This document shows positions 54,244 to 64,000 of a DNA stretch of 64,000 bases, piece after piece. The stretch covers positions 347,171-411,170 of the forward strand of contig JAHLLQ010000005.1 of NCBI GenBank assembly GCA_020444065.1, in the 5' to 3' direction. The notes beneath the pieces were generated by a model. It saw only the letters and a program-made list of their open reading frames with translations. It made no database searches and had not been told where the DNA came from. The translations under genes were made by a program, and so were the position numbers. Every line of letters begins with the position of its first letter. Position 1 is the first letter of the stretch. This stretch comes from a bacterium. GTDB lineage: Bacteria > Sumerlaeota > Sumerlaeia > SLMS01 > JAHLLQ01.

Positions 54244-57200
54244 ATGCGCTCCTCTGCCCGTTCCCTCTTCACCACCATCCGCACCGAAGGCGCGATCCTG
54301 CCTTCGGAGCTGCTGGAGCGTATTGCCAAGGGACGCGACTTCGAGGGGCTCACGCCTGACTCGTTCCACCTTCTCGCCGGGCAGAAGCTCAATGAGGTCA
54401 TCGAGCGCTCCTGGAAGCAGGTTCTCGTCGCCTGGCGTGGGTTCAAGGAAGCCCGCGAGAAGTCCGGTGATCTCGATGCCACCGGCACCTCGCTCACCCG
54501 CGAGCGTTGGCTCTATCCCCTCTTCCAGGAACTCGGTTTCGGGCGCATGCCCGCCGAGCGCAAGGCACGTGAGATCGATGGCCGCGAATACTTCATCTCG
54601 CACTACTACGACCACGTGCCGATCCATCTGGTCGGTTACAAGATCCTGATCGACCGCCGCACGCCGGGCATTCCCGGCGCGGCCAAGACCGCCCCACACT
54701 CGCTCATTCAGGAATTCCTCAACCGCACCGAGGAACACCTCTGGGCCATCGTCTCCAATGGCCTGCGCCTGCGCCTGCTTCGCGACAACAAGAGCCTCAC
54801 GCGCCAGGCCTACGTCGAGTTCGACTTGGAAGCCATGCTGGAGGGCGATGCCTTCGCCGACTTCCGCGTGCTGTGGCTGCTTTGCCATCAGTCCCGCTTC
54901 GAGGCCGAGAAGCCCACCGACTGCTGGCTGGAGAAATGGTCCAAGATCGCCAGCGAGCAAGGCGTCCGAGCCCTCGACAAGCTCCGTGGCGGCGTCGAGG
55001 AAGCCATCCGCGCCCTCGGCAAGGGCTTCCTCGCCCATCGGGCGAACCATCATCTACGCAGCAAGCTCCGCGACGGCCAGCTCGATCGCCAGGAATACTA
55101 CCGCCAGCTCCTGCGCGTTGTGTACAGGCTGCTCTTCCTCTTCGTGGCCGAGGACCGCGATCTGCTTCTTCTCCCCGAACTCCAAGGCGATGAGCCCGAC
55201 GACGCCAAACGCCAACGCCGCCTCGCCCGTGCCCGCTATCAACAGCACTACGGCACCCAGCGCCTTCGCTCCCTCTCACAGACCCTTCGCGGCACCAAGC
55301 ACCCCGATCTGTGGCGCGGGCTCCAGCTCATCATGCGCGGCCTCGGACAGGAAGGCGGCATCCCCGCTCTCGCAGTGCCTGCGCTGGGGTCTTACCTTTG
55401 GTCCGAAGAAGCCTGCCCCGATCTGGCGGGCATGGGAGCGACACCCGCCGCCGACATCGCCAACGCCGATCTCCTGACAGCCGTTCGCGCCCTGGCCGTC
55501 ATCGAAGTCGAAGGCCGCCGCACCGTCGTCAACTACGCCCACCTGCGCTCCGAGGAACTGGGCTCCGTCTACGAATCGCTGCTCGAACTCCACCCCCAGC
55601 TCAACGCTGAGGCTGGCACCTTCGATCTCCACTCCGCTGCGGGAAACGAACGCAAGACTACCGGCTCCTACTACACGCCCGACAGCCTGGTGCAGTGCCT
55701 ACTCGATTCCGCGCTCGAACCCGTCATGGACGAGAAGGAATCTCTCGCAAAGAAGGCCGCGCAGAAGATCGCCAACGGCCAGTTCGAGCGAGACCGCTGG
55801 ACTCCTGAGGAAATCGATCTCGTCGTACCACAAGGCGCAGATCCCCAGGAAGCCCTCGCCCTGCGCGTCGTGGAACTCGCCGAACTTTCCGCGACAGACC
55901 GCCTGCATGTCCTTGCCGAGGCCGCCCTTCTCGGCATGCGCGTCTGCGATCCCGCCTGCGGTTCCGGGCACTTCCTCATCGCGGCGGCGCACCGTATCGC
56001 CCGCCGTCTTGCTCGCGTCCGTACCGGCGATGAAGAACCCACGCCCGAAGCCCTCCAGCACGCCATGCGTGACGTGGTGGGGCGTTGTCTCTACGGCGTG
56101 GACATCAACGCCATGGCGCTCGAACTCGCCAAGGTCGCCCTCTGGATGGAGGCCATTGAACCGGGCAAGCCCCTCGGCTTCCTCGATGCCCACTTCCAAT
56201 GCGGCAACGCGCTGCTGGGCACTACGCCCGATCTGATCGCGGGCGGGCTCCCCGATGGCGCGTTCACGGCCCTCACCGGCGACGACAAGAAGTTCGTCTC
56301 CGCCCTGAAGAAGCGAAACAAGCAGGAGCGCGAGGGAGCCCAGTCCGAGTTCCTCACGGCCACGGGAACCGCCATCCCCGTCGAGGTGCTGGACGAGCTT
56401 TCCAGAGAGGCCCAGGCCCTCTTCGAGGCCAACGCCGACAGCCTCGCCGACGTCCAGCGCATCGCCGCCAACTACGAGGTGTTTCGCCAGTCACCCGCCT
56501 TCCGCAGGGCGCGGTTCGTCGCCGACCTCTGGTGCGCCGCCTTCGTCTGGCCCAAGGTCGAACCGGACGAGTGGAAAGATCGCGTTCGAGAAGCCGACGA
56601 AAAGGGCCTGCCGCTGCCGGGTCCCCGCGATTACCCCGAGCCGCCCACCCACGACCTGATCCAGCGCTGCGCCCAGTATGCCGAGCCATGGAAACTGCTC
56701 AGCGACGCCCAGCGCGACATGCTCGACCGCCTCGCGGGCCAGTTCCGCTTCATCCAGTGGCATGTGCTCTTTGCCGACGTCTTCCGCACGGCGGCAGAGG
56801 GAGAGAAGGCGCAAGGCGGCTTCGACTGCATGCTGGGGAATCCGCCGTGGGAGCGCGTAAAGCTCCAGGAAAAGGAGTTCTTCGCCCAGCGCTGCCCCTC
56901 GGTTGCGGAAGCGGGATCTGCTTCGGAGCGTGAGAGAAGGATTGCCGATCTGAAGCGAACAGACGTCCTTCTCTTCTTTGAGTTCCAGGTCGCCCAAAGA
57001 GTTGCAGATGGGGCTTCCGCACTCCTCCGCGAAACCGGGAGGTATCCTCAGACCGGACGCGGAGATGTGAACACCTATGCGATTTTTGCGGAGTTGTTCT
57101 GCGAAAGTATCTCCGCCTTCGGATGCAGTGCGATTATCATACAGTCAGGAATTGCTACCGATTCTACCTACGGACCGTTCTTCAAGAACCTGATCTCAGA

Positions 57201-58569
57201 AAGTCGCTTGGTCTCGTTCTACGATTTCGAGAACAAGGGTATTTTCGCGGACGTAGATTCGCGTTTCAAGATCGCAGCGATGGTGGTGGCGGGAAAGTCC
57301 ATCGTGGCTCAGAAGCCGTGGATGGTTTTCTTTGCACACTCCGTAGAAGAGACTCAAGAAGCGCGTCGTCGATTCACTCTGACCGCTGCTGACTTCGAGC
57401 TTCTCAATCCAGAGTCAGGTACCTGTCCGATTTTCAGAACCTCTGCTGATGCCGAACTGAACAAGAGATTGTACGAGAAAGGTACGTGCTTCAAGGAAAG
57501 TGTGTGGAGACCGCAGTTCTTCAAGAAGATGGTCGATTTTGGAATCCACAAGGACAGTATCCATTTTCTCTCTGAGCCGGATCTGGACGTCCTCGAAGGC
57601 TTGTACGAGGCAAAGTTCGTCCACCTTTTCAACCATCGGTACGCGACTTACCACGCTGTAGATACTGATGGCAGGGCAAAGGGGAATGCAAGAGAACTGA
57701 CCAATCATGAGCGACTTGACCCTCTCTTTACTGTCGAGTCTCGGGCGTATGTGACGCCGCAGTTCTTTCACGATCGTATGTCAGGGCGCGACTGGGAAAA
57801 GAGCTGGCTACTTTCATTTCGAGACAAGGCGCGTTCGACCGATGAACGGACGGCGATCTTTTCTGTCCGTCCTTACCGGCCAAGCAGCGATACTCTACCA
57901 TCACTCTTCTTCTCCTCCGCTGGGCATGAGTTCACTCTACTCCCAGGATGTGTCTCGTCGTACGCCTTTGACTATCTCGTCAGGCAAAAGGTAGGGGCGA
58001 TCAATGTCGGAGCCTACATTCTGGAGCAGATTCCAATCATAGAGCCCACTCAGTTGTTCGGGATCAGCGTCGATAGAATTCTGAGGCCACATGTTCTGGA
58101 GCTTTCCTACACCGCTTGGGACCTCGAACCCTTCGCCCGCGACTGCGGCTACGACGGGCCGCCGTTCATCTGGGACGAGGAGCGGCGCTTCCAGATTCGC
58201 GCCGAACTCGACGCCGCCTTCTTCCACCTCTACCTCGGCACGCCCGAGGAGTGGACCCGCACCGGCTCGCCCGAACTCCTCGAAAGCTTCCCCACGCCCC
58301 GCCACGCCGTGGACTACATCATGGAGACCTTCCCCATCGTGAAGCGGAAGGACGAGAAGGCCCACGGCACCTACCGCACCAAGGAGGCGATTCTCGGCAT
58401 CTACGACCAGATGGCCGAATCCATCCGCACCGGCCAGCCCTACAACACCGCCCTCACCCCACCCCCCGGCCCCCCAACCGACGCCGAAGGCAACTTCATC
58501 CCCATGGCCCAGTGGGACGTCCACAACTGGCCCAAGCACATCCACCCGCCGAAGGAGCAACAAGCATGA
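54244..58569 (+). CDS. Eco57I-type N6-adenine DNA methyltransferase (DrmMI-like)
   Basis: A 1441-residue methylase. SAM motif I is [15 protein letters not shown] (about residue 566), preceded by [14 protein letters not shown] (about 475), with [16 protein letters not shown] after it; the catalytic motif IV is [10 protein letters not shown] (about 864), the NPPW form of adenine-N6 enzymes. A helical N-terminal 450 residues precedes. Residues about 885-1285 are the presumed target-recognition part and their DNA is visibly less G+C-rich at third positions than both flanks, suggesting replacement by recombination. In DISARM class 1 and BREX such enzymes mark host DNA. ATG 54244 follows the upstream stop by four bases; an earlier in-frame ATG at 54178 lies inside the previous gene. 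Confidence 0.88.
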   Translation: MRSSARSLFTTIRTEGAILPSELLERIAKGRDFEGLTPDSFHLLAGQKLNEVIERSWKQVLVAWRGFKEAREKSGDLDATGTSLTRERWLYPLFQELGFGRMPAERKAREIDGREYFISHYYDHVPIHLVGYKILIDRRTPGIPGAAKTAPHSLIQEFLNRTEEHLWAIVSNGLRLRLLRDNKSLTRQAYVEFDLEAMLEGDAFADFRVLWLLCHQSRFEAEKPTDCWLEKWSKIASEQGVRALDKLRGGVEEAIRALGKGFLAHRANHHLRSKLRDGQLDRQEYYRQLLRVVYRLLFLFVAEDRDLLLLPELQGDEPDDAKRQRRLARARYQQHYGTQRLRSLSQTLRGTKHPDLWRGLQLIMRGLGQEGGIPALAVPALGSYLWSEEACPDLAGMGATPAADIANADLLTAVRALAVIEVEGRRTVVNYAHLRSEELGSVYESLLELHPQLNAEAGTFDLHSAAGNERKTTGSYYTPDSLVQCLLDSALEPVMDEKESLAKKAAQKIANGQFERDRWTPEEIDLVVPQGADPQEALALRVVELAELSATDRLHVLAEAALLGMRVCDPACGSGHFLIAAAHRIARRLARVRTGDEEPTPEALQHAMRDVVGRCLYGVDINAMALELAKVALWMEAIEPGKPLGFLDAHFQCGNALLGTTPDLIAGGLPDGAFTALTGDDKKFVSALKKRNKQEREGAQSEFLTATGTAIPVEVLDELSREAQALFEANADSLADVQRIAANYEVFRQSPAFRRARFVADLWCAAFVWPKVEPDEWKDRVREADEKGLPLPGPRDYPEPPTHDLIQRCAQYAEPWKLLSDAQRDMLDRLAGQFRFIQWHVLFADVFRTAAEGEKAQGGFDCMLGNPPWERVKLQEKEFFAQRCPSVAEAGSASERERRIADLKRTDVLLFFEFQVAQRVADGASALLRETGRYPQTGRGDVNTYAIFAELFCESISAFGCSAIIIQSGIATDSTYGPFFKNLISESRLVSFYDFENKGIFADVDSRFKIAAMVVAGKSIVAQKPWMVFFAHSVEETQEARRRFTLTAADFELLNPESGTCPIFRTSADAELNKRLYEKGTCFKESVWRPQFFKKMVDFGIHKDSIHFLSEPDLDVLEGLYEAKFVHLFNHRYATYHAVDTDGRAKGNARELTNHERLDPLFTVESRAYVTPQFFHDRMSGRDWEKSWLLSFRDKARSTDERTAIFSVRPYRPSSDTLPSLFFSSAGHEFTLLPGCVSSYAFDYLVRQKVGAINVGAYILEQIPIIEPTQLFGISVDRILRPHVLELSYTAWDLEPFARDCGYDGPPFIWDEERRFQIRAELDAAFFHLYLGTPEEWTRTGSPELLESFPTPRHAVDYIMETFPIVKRKDEKAHGTYRTKEAILGIYDQMAESIRTGQPYNTALTPPPGPPTDAEGNFIPMAQWDVHNWPKHIHPPKEQQA

Positions 58570-59807
58570 GTCTTAGATTCACAATGATCAGCCTGGAGAA
58601 TTTCTGGTGCTTCGAGCGATTGGAGATGGCACTCGAACCGGATCTGACACTGCTCTTTGCCGAAAACGGCGGGGGAAAGACTGGGATCCTGACCGCGCTG
58701 GCAATGGGCATGGCGCTCTTCCAGCCACGGAGCCCGAAGGGTCTGAAGGGGAGCTTCGAGCGGGACATCCGCAAGGTAACGAGGGACGAACTCGGTGCCC
58801 GCGAACCGGCTGGCGATTGTTCACTCACGTGGTCGGCCGAATCTGCTTTGGGCTCGGCGACTTGGGGGCTCTCCTTGATGGCTGCGTCAGAGAGACGCTC
58901 TCTTGATATAGACAGTATCGGTCGCCTGATGAAGGCCATCCGAAGTCCTGGTGAACGATGGCCACTCTTCGCTTGGTACGGGACGGAGCGGCTGCGGGCT
59001 CGCTTGCACAGAGGGCGTCTTCCAACTACTTCGAATGACCGTTTGGACGCCTACAACGGCTCGCTCGATCCATCGCTTACCGAGGAACCCCTTCTCGATT
59101 GGCTCATGTCCCGAATGATTTCTGATGTTGGCCGGGACCGGAAAGGAGAGCCACAGCGGCGTCAAGATGACGTGGTGATGGAGGCGTTGGTGCGTGCGAC
59201 ACCGGGAGTGAAGAAGGCCTTTTTCGATGCTGTAGAGGGAGCGCCAATGCTGATCATGGACACCGGCAAAGCGGTTCCATGGCGCGAGCTTTCAGACGGT
59301 TATCACGTGTTCCTCTCGCTTGTGGCTGACATCGCCAGAAGGGCAGTTAGTCTAAATGATTTCGACGGCGAGAATGCCACTGATTTGGTGGAGGGCTTGG
59401 TATTGGTGGACGAGATCGATCTGCACCTGCATCCAAAGTGGCAGCGCACCGTGTTGCGCGGACTTCGTGCGGCGTTCCCGAAGCTACAGTTTGTCGTGTC
59501 GACCCACTCGCCCCAGGTTCTCAGTAGCGTTGAGAACAGGCAGGTTCGACATCTTGATAACGGGCGGTTGGTGCCAGGGCCGGTCACCGTGGAGGGGCGA
59601 GACACGAACGCAATTCTGCGGGACCACATGGAAACTGATGATCGCGACGAAGATGGAAAGCAGGAGCTGCGGGCACTCTACAGAGCACTCGACCATGGCA
59701 ACAGAGATGAGTTTGAACGACTCCACACCCATCTTGTGCAAAAGTGGGGTGAACTGGACCCCGAACTTATCCGGGCAAAGGCCATGGTGGAGTGGGATGA
59801 GCAATGA
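58566..59807 (+). CDS. Septu PtuA-like AAA/ABC-type ATPase
   Basis: A 413-residue ATPase of the AAA_21/OLD-like class. MISLENFWCFERLEM and Walker A LLFAENGGGKTGIL open it; an ABC-type signature WRELSDGYHVFLSL, Walker B VLVDEIDLHLHPKWQ and the H-loop VVSTHSPQVLSS follow. The gene directly after it encodes an HNH protein, the arrangement of PtuA and PtuB in Septu defence (and the ATPase/HNH effectors of some retrons). ATG 58566 overlaps the methylase stop (ATGA). It may be an independent module riding in the operon, or may cooperate with the methylase. Confidence 0.83.
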   Translation: MSLRFTMISLENFWCFERLEMALEPDLTLLFAENGGGKTGILTALAMGMALFQPRSPKGLKGSFERDIRKVTRDELGAREPAGDCSLTWSAESALGSATWGLSLMAASERRSLDIDSIGRLMKAIRSPGERWPLFAWYGTERLRARLHRGRLPTTSNDRLDAYNGSLDPSLTEEPLLDWLMSRMISDVGRDRKGEPQRRQDDVVMEALVRATPGVKKAFFDAVEGAPMLIMDTGKAVPWRELSDGYHVFLSLVADIARRAVSLNDFDGENATDLVEGLVLVDEIDLHLHPKWQRTVLRGLRAAFPKLQFVVSTHSPQVLSSVENRQVRHLDNGRLVPGPVTVEGRDTNAILRDHMETDDRDEDGKQELRALYRALDHGNRDEFERLHTHLVQKWGELDPELIRAKAMVEWDEQ

Positions 59808-60574
59808 GACGGATTCCCAGACCGTGGCCACCCCGGAATGTCCGGCGTGATGATGAAACAGCACAATCACTGTCCGATGCCAACAGGGCTTTCCAACGCG
59901 AGTTGAACGGCCGTACTTCGCCCGAAGAGAAGCGGGTGGTTGCAAGGAGCACCTTCGACGGCTTGGACAAGGAAAAGTTGAGAGCCGGGATGTACCCACC
60001 GCAGCGCAGCCTTTGCGCCTACTGTGAGGCGACTCTGTATGAAGGCAGGCATCCGGCCCCTCGGATCGACCACTGGATTCCCATAAGCCACGACCCGACT
60101 CAGGCTTTGCTTTGGAAAAACCTCTATCTTTCATGCCCCCGGCACGACACCTGTGATGGCGGAAAGCAAGAGACTGTCCCACAAGAAACGAACGGCACAT
60201 TGTTGCCCTGGCCCTCTGACTTTGACTATCACGGGCACATCGGGTTCACGAGCCAGGGCGAAACTTACGTCAGAACTGATACTGGGTTGTCCGACAGCTT
60301 CCGAGAAGGATTGGCTGGTCTCATTGAGAAGCATGGGCTGCATCTCAATCACCCAACCTTGCGGGAAGCTCGTAAAGGTAAGATCGACGCGGAAAAGCGA
60401 AAGATCGCAAGGCGCTTTGATGGGCGAAACCTGACCTCAGAAGAAAGGGTCGCAGAGAAGGATGAGATCGCGTCGGCATACGAGGCCGAGGGGTGCTGGG
60501 TGGATTTCATCAGCGTTCGCCTCGCCTATCTCCGGAAGACTCTGGGTGTTGGACAACCAACCCCACCACCATGA
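59804..60574 (+). CDS. Septu PtuB-like HNH endonuclease
   Basis: A 256-residue HNH nuclease. The metal and catalytic core is visible as LCAYCEATL, then RIDHWIPISHD (catalytic DH), then LWKNLYLSCPRHDTCDGGK, with Zn-type CXXC and Cys pairs. This pattern fits the TIGR02646/PtuB group paired with AAA_21 ATPases. The start overlaps the ATPase stop by ATGA. In Septu the ATPase holds the nuclease until phage infection. No reverse transcriptase or retron RNA is visible nearby, which favours Septu over a retron. Confidence 0.83.
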   Translation: MRRIPRPWPPRNVRRDDETAQSLSDANRAFQRELNGRTSPEEKRVVARSTFDGLDKEKLRAGMYPPQRSLCAYCEATLYEGRHPAPRIDHWIPISHDPTQALLWKNLYLSCPRHDTCDGGKQETVPQETNGTLLPWPSDFDYHGHIGFTSQGETYVRTDTGLSDSFREGLAGLIEKHGLHLNHPTLREARKGKIDAEKRKIARRFDGRNLTSEERVAEKDEIASAYEAEGCWVDFISVRLAYLRKTLGVGQPTPPP

Positions 60575-61350
60575 TGAAGCAGACCCCGTGTCCAGTCTCC
60601 TCGCCAGGAATCTCTGGAGCCCAACGTGTGGCCGCCAGAAACCGGGGCGATCACGCTGACCTACTTCATCTCCTCGCACTGAAGGCAGAGGCTGAGCGAT
60701 GGAATGATGGAAACCTCACCAGCTCGCCGCTGAACGCGAAGGTTGATCTGAGGCGCGGGAAAGAGAAGCGGAAGGCCGAGCTTGAGAAGCAGCGAAACCA
60801 AAGCCTCTCCGGTTACACGAAGCGTCGCGAAGACCTGACGATGATCTTCGTCGCCCTGGTGAAGGACGTCGTCGGAGAGACGTTTCAGGGAAGGCTCCGA
60901 ATTTCGGAGGAGGATCTCGCATTCGAGATCACCGAAGACGAAGGATTCCACAGCGAAGCCGTCGACACGCTGGCGAACCTGCTCGCCGACACAACGTCGA
61001 TGCTCGCCAGCATCCAGGGCATCGGCGAACACCCGCGCTTTCTCCTACACGACAGCCCCCGTGAAGGCGACCTCGACCGCATGCTCTACGAGGGCTTCCT
61101 CGGCACGCTGCACGGCATCCACACCGCCTTCGGCGGAGAAGATGAAGCCCCCTTCCAGTACATCGTCACCACAACCACTACGCCTCCCAAGAAGGAGTCT
61201 GACTTGGTGAGAATGAAGCTCTGCTCCTGGCCGAGGGAAAAGATGCTGTTTGGGAGGACGCTGGGGAGGCAGTCGGAGACCGGGAGCCCCACAGACTTGT
61301 TTTCTGCACGTCCGAAGGAAGATCAAGGAGATGAAGATAATGCCGAGTGA
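60571..61350 (+). CDS. C-terminal half of an SMC/Rad50-like ATPase, probably truncated
   Basis: A 259-residue protein chained to the HNH gene by ATGA. A coiled-coil (about 45-90, basic and charged) leads to a globular end with FLLHDSPREGDLDRMLYEGF, the Walker B/D-loop-like motif of SMC-like defence ATPases, and a sensor-like QYIVTTTTTPP. No Walker A P-loop exists anywhere in the frame, so the ATP-binding N-terminal half is missing. It may be a remnant of a larger gene or a solo regulatory subunit. It overlaps the next gene by 11 bases. Confidence 0.5.
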   Translation: MMKQTPCPVSSPGISGAQRVAARNRGDHADLLHLLALKAEAERWNDGNLTSSPLNAKVDLRRGKEKRKAELEKQRNQSLSGYTKRREDLTMIFVALVKDVVGETFQGRLRISEEDLAFEITEDEGFHSEAVDTLANLLADTTSMLASIQGIGEHPRFLLHDSPREGDLDRMLYEGFLGTLHGIHTAFGGEDEAPFQYIVTTTTTPPKKESDLVRMKLCSWPREKMLFGRTLGRQSETGSPTDLFSARPKEDQGDEDNAE

Positions 61351-63949
61351 ATGGAGCAATCTCCGAACCTGGGACGGTTCTCAGCACGCCGCTTTTGAAG
61401 AGCTTGTCTGTCAGTTGGCTGGACAAGAGAAGCAGTTGCCTGACGGGACAGCTATTCCAACCGACGCTCGCTTCGTTCGCGTATCCCCACCCGATGCTGG
61501 CAAAGAGTGCTACTGGGAATTTCCTGACGGCTCCTACCATTGCTGGCAGGCTAAGTCTTTCGACCAGCTTGGCGATTCCCAGATCACACAACTGAAGGAT
61601 TCTTTCTCAACAGCGCTTCAGAGGCACCCTACGATGAAGACTTTCGTCGTTGCGGTCCCGCTCGACCGAACAGACGAGCGGGACTCACAGGCTCCGGTTC
61701 CTGCGAAGAAACAGCGAGGCAGACCTCGGAAGTCTCAGATGGATCGGTGGACGGACTTCGTTGCCTGGTGTGAATCGGAATCCCTGAAGCAATCCAGGAC
61801 CATTACCGTACATTACTGGGGGAAAAGTGAGATCTTCTCCCGACTTTCGCAGACGGAGCATGCCGGTAGGCGGACATTCTGGTTTGCCGCTCCTGACCTT
61901 GGTTTGGACCTGCTCGGACGTAAGCTTGATGCGGCCAAGATGATTGTAGGCAAACGGTACACGCCAGAAACGAACACGGAGGTGTCCATTGCCCATCAAA
62001 TGCGAGCCTTTCGTTTTGACGATCGTATTGTCGATGGCATCCAAGAACGCGTGCGTGAAATCGCATTCAAGGTAGTTGACTTGTGCAGGCACCCTGAGCC
62101 GAGCCATAAGGACATCATTGAGAACGTCAGGAAGGCTACATCACTCCTTGAAAAGCAATCGGCAACACTCGAGATCAGTAACGCACCAACCACAGTCGAT
62201 GAGATCTCACAGCACCTGATAGACATAAGAAAACTAATAGGCGACCTCTATGCGATTATTTCTACGGAAGCGGAACGCAAAGCTACCACTGCGAAGGAAA
62301 CAAGAAGCAGAGAGTCCTACGACTATGACAGGTACAAATGTGACCAAGTCTACACCGCAACCAGGTCCTCGCAGGAGTGGATAGACAATGTCGTGTCAGC
62401 CTTGCTCAAGGGTGAGCCGTTACTCCTTGCCGGAGAGGCTGGGACAGGGAAGACGCATTTGTTCATCGATCAGTGCCAGGAGCACTTGATTTCAGGTGGA
62501 GGTGCCATTGTCCTATTCGGTCAGAAGGTTCAGTCCGACAGAACCATCGCCGATATACTTTGTAGAGAGTTGGAGCTTTCAAATCTCTCTCTGAGGGATC
62601 TCTTGGGCGTGCTGAATTCTTTCGGGCAAGCCTCAGGAAAGCCATTTCTGGTTTTTATAGACGCTCTCAACGAGTCCCCATTGCGAGACTCGATCTGGAA
62701 TCAATACCTACCGGACTTATTGCTGGAAGTGCGGAATTTTCCATACGTTCGCATGGCAGTATCTATCCGGACAGATTTCATTCACCTTACGTTGACCCAG
62801 CAACTGATAGACTCCTTCGTATGGATGTCCCATCCCGGTTTTGAAGGCGTGGAATACGAAGCTGTCAAAGCATACTTCCAGCACTATGAAATCGACCTGA
62901 CTACCCCGCCACTCAATCCCGAGTTCTCGAACCCCCTATTCTTGAAGATCTACTGCGAAGCGCTACACAGAGCTGGTATCAGGCTGTCCCCAGATGGGCT
63001 TGATGGTCTGTACTCAATCTTCAACATGCTGATAGATGAGATGAACGCAAAGATATCACGAGACCTGAGAATGCGGCCAGACCGGAAGCTGGTGAACAGG
63101 GCCTTGGACGAACTCGCTGGCAGGATGGGGCCAAGAAGGTTCCTCCCTGAAGCGGAAGCGATTGAAGTGGTGGAGACCATCTACAAGGGAGCAAACGATG
63201 ATCAAAGCCTGTACTACAGCATGATCAGTGAGGGTCTGCTCACACAGGTTGTAGGTTATGGCGAAGATGGCAATGCTGATCACACCAACATCGCGATGTC
63301 ATTTGATCGGTTTACAGATCTCGTGAAGGCAATGAGCATTGTGCCCAAAGAATGGAGTGATGAAAGCAGGGCATCACTTAGACTTGATATAGAGCGTCTT
63401 CTTGGGGACGACCATACTGCCTATCTGTACGGATCGCTCCTTTCAGCGTTGAGCCTGGTCCTGCCTGAGCGCCATCCAGGAGTCGAAGTCATCGATGTAC
63501 TCACTACTTCTCACGATAGAGTCCGCTTCTTGATCGGCCCCTTTCTTTACTCGGTAATCTGGAGAACTGCCGAAGCGATGAGTGAGAGGACGGTTGAACT
63601 TTGGGGGAGCATCACGAAGCGAAAGCAAGAAGACGTTTTCGACGACCTTCTTCTGATGGCTATCCGACAGAACCATCCTTTGAATGCCCTAGCATTGGAC
63701 CAGATGCTAATTCCGATGAGTATGCATGACAGAGACGTAGCGTGGTCCAACTCGATAGATCGACTTTGGGGTGGTCTTGTAGAAGTCGATGGTTACGAAC
63801 GGCGGGCGATCCATCGGCTCGTGGATTGGGCACTTCAACATCCCGACCCCTCAAGAATCCCAGATGACGTCAGACTCTTGTGGGCCATTGCGCTATCTTG
63901 GATGTTCAGCACCTCGAACCGTATCGCACGAGATTTCGCTACCAAGTAA
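61340..63949 (+). CDS. Avs-like STAND NTPase with N-terminal nuclease-like domain
   Basis: An 869-residue protein. Residues about 10-110 resemble a PD-(D/E)XK or Mrr-like nuclease (AAFEELVCQLAG, then YWEFPDGSYHCWQAKSF with a Q-x-K core). Walker A LAGEAGTGKTHL is near 362-373 and Walker B FLVFIDALNES near 435-445, typical of STAND NTPases such as Avs and NACHT proteins. The rest is helical repeats. Avs proteins recognise phage proteins and then activate their effector. ATG 61340 is chosen over 61331 because AAGGAG then sits nine bases away. The C terminus ends abruptly in ARDFATK, so the sensor repeats look short. The last 51 bases of the window show nothing further. Confidence 0.72.
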   Translation: MPSEWSNLRTWDGSQHAAFEELVCQLAGQEKQLPDGTAIPTDARFVRVSPPDAGKECYWEFPDGSYHCWQAKSFDQLGDSQITQLKDSFSTALQRHPTMKTFVVAVPLDRTDERDSQAPVPAKKQRGRPRKSQMDRWTDFVAWCESESLKQSRTITVHYWGKSEIFSRLSQTEHAGRRTFWFAAPDLGLDLLGRKLDAAKMIVGKRYTPETNTEVSIAHQMRAFRFDDRIVDGIQERVREIAFKVVDLCRHPEPSHKDIIENVRKATSLLEKQSATLEISNAPTTVDEISQHLIDIRKLIGDLYAIISTEAERKATTAKETRSRESYDYDRYKCDQVYTATRSSQEWIDNVVSALLKGEPLLLAGEAGTGKTHLFIDQCQEHLISGGGAIVLFGQKVQSDRTIADILCRELELSNLSLRDLLGVLNSFGQASGKPFLVFIDALNESPLRDSIWNQYLPDLLLEVRNFPYVRMAVSIRTDFIHLTLTQQLIDSFVWMSHPGFEGVEYEAVKAYFQHYEIDLTTPPLNPEFSNPLFLKIYCEALHRAGIRLSPDGLDGLYSIFNMLIDEMNAKISRDLRMRPDRKLVNRALDELAGRMGPRRFLPEAEAIEVVETIYKGANDDQSLYYSMISEGLLTQVVGYGEDGNADHTNIAMSFDRFTDLVKAMSIVPKEWSDESRASLRLDIERLLGDDHTAYLYGSLLSALSLVLPERHPGVEVIDVLTTSHDRVRFLIGPFLYSVIWRTAEAMSERTVELWGSITKRKQEDVFDDLLLMAIRQNHPLNALALDQMLIPMSMHDRDVAWSNSIDRLWGGLVEVDGYERRAIHRLVDWALQHPDPSRIPDDVRLLWAIALSWMFSTSNRIARDFATK

Positions 63950-64000
63950 CCGTCCTGTGAGGCACACGCTTGGAAGTGCTTGCGCCGGTGGAGAGCGCTG

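Noticed and set aside
58566..60574. Retron effector pair
   Set aside because: The ATPase/HNH pair resembles retron effectors, but no reverse transcriptase or retron RNA lies nearby, so Septu is the better comparison.

Overview
The window looks like a G+C-rich (roughly 60%) Gram-negative chromosome from a Planctomycetota-, Verrucomicrobiota- or Sumerlaeota-like lineage. This is inferred from a long-form IspH, an LpxL-type lipid A acyltransferase, two exosortase-associated TIGR04073-type proteins, a dockerin-like secreted protein and secreted proteins with carbohydrate-binding-like modules. No rRNA or marker gene in the window fixes the phylum.

Positions 1-24600 are chromosomal backbone. In order they hold an FHA-domain fragment, a PilO-like membrane protein, a STAS-TPR signalling protein, an LpxL-like acyltransferase, ispH, a redoxin lipoprotein, a CPBP protease, GDP-fucose synthase, an AGXT2-like aminotransferase with an NCS1 nucleobase/hydantoin-type permease, two TIGR04073 paralogs, a Crp/Fnr regulator, rarA, a DUF507 protein, a large (alpha/alpha)6-barrel-like protein, a CofE-family protein, two secreted proteins (beta-propeller and dockerin-like), a polytopic membrane protein and a DUF3887/hydrolase-like protein.

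Positions 24700-36430 form a carbohydrate regulon. An aldo/keto reductase, two secreted carbohydrate-binding-like proteins, a large GH94/149/161-type phosphorylase, a LacI-family repressor and a GH94 phosphorylase all sit beside copies of one 12-bp palindrome, gttatcgataac. Seven good copies and one weaker copy are visible. The simplest reading is that the LacI protein controls uptake or breakdown of a beta-glucan or cello-oligosaccharide through this operator.

A tRNA-Gly(CCC) at 36509-36584 marks the left edge of an integrated element that runs past the right end of the window. Next come 10-bp-phased direct repeats, an array of short hairpins built on GAAGAC/GTCTTC, and a tyrosine recombinase. 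The next 7 kb carry small unknown genes, an excisionase-like protein, a probable family A (T7/Pol I-like) polymerase with no recognised relatives here, a 34-nt repeat in four copies, and strong hairpins in most intergenic gaps.

The right 19 kb (45259-63949) is a tightly packed anti-phage defence island on the + strand, mostly chained by ATGA stop/start overlaps. It has an HTH starter, a 1732-residue DUF1998 helicase with a C-terminal nuclease-like domain, a SNF2 helicase, an unknown 229-residue protein, an Eco57I-type adenine methylase, a Septu-like ATPase plus HNH nuclease pair, a C-terminal fragment of an SMC-like ATPase, and an Avs-like STAND NTPase with an N-terminal nuclease-like domain that may be truncated. 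The helicase/SNF2/methylase set resembles DISARM class 1 (DrmA, DrmB, DrmD, DrmMI), but with DrmA/B-like parts in one chain and no separate PLD nuclease. This is the best candidate for an undescribed system here.
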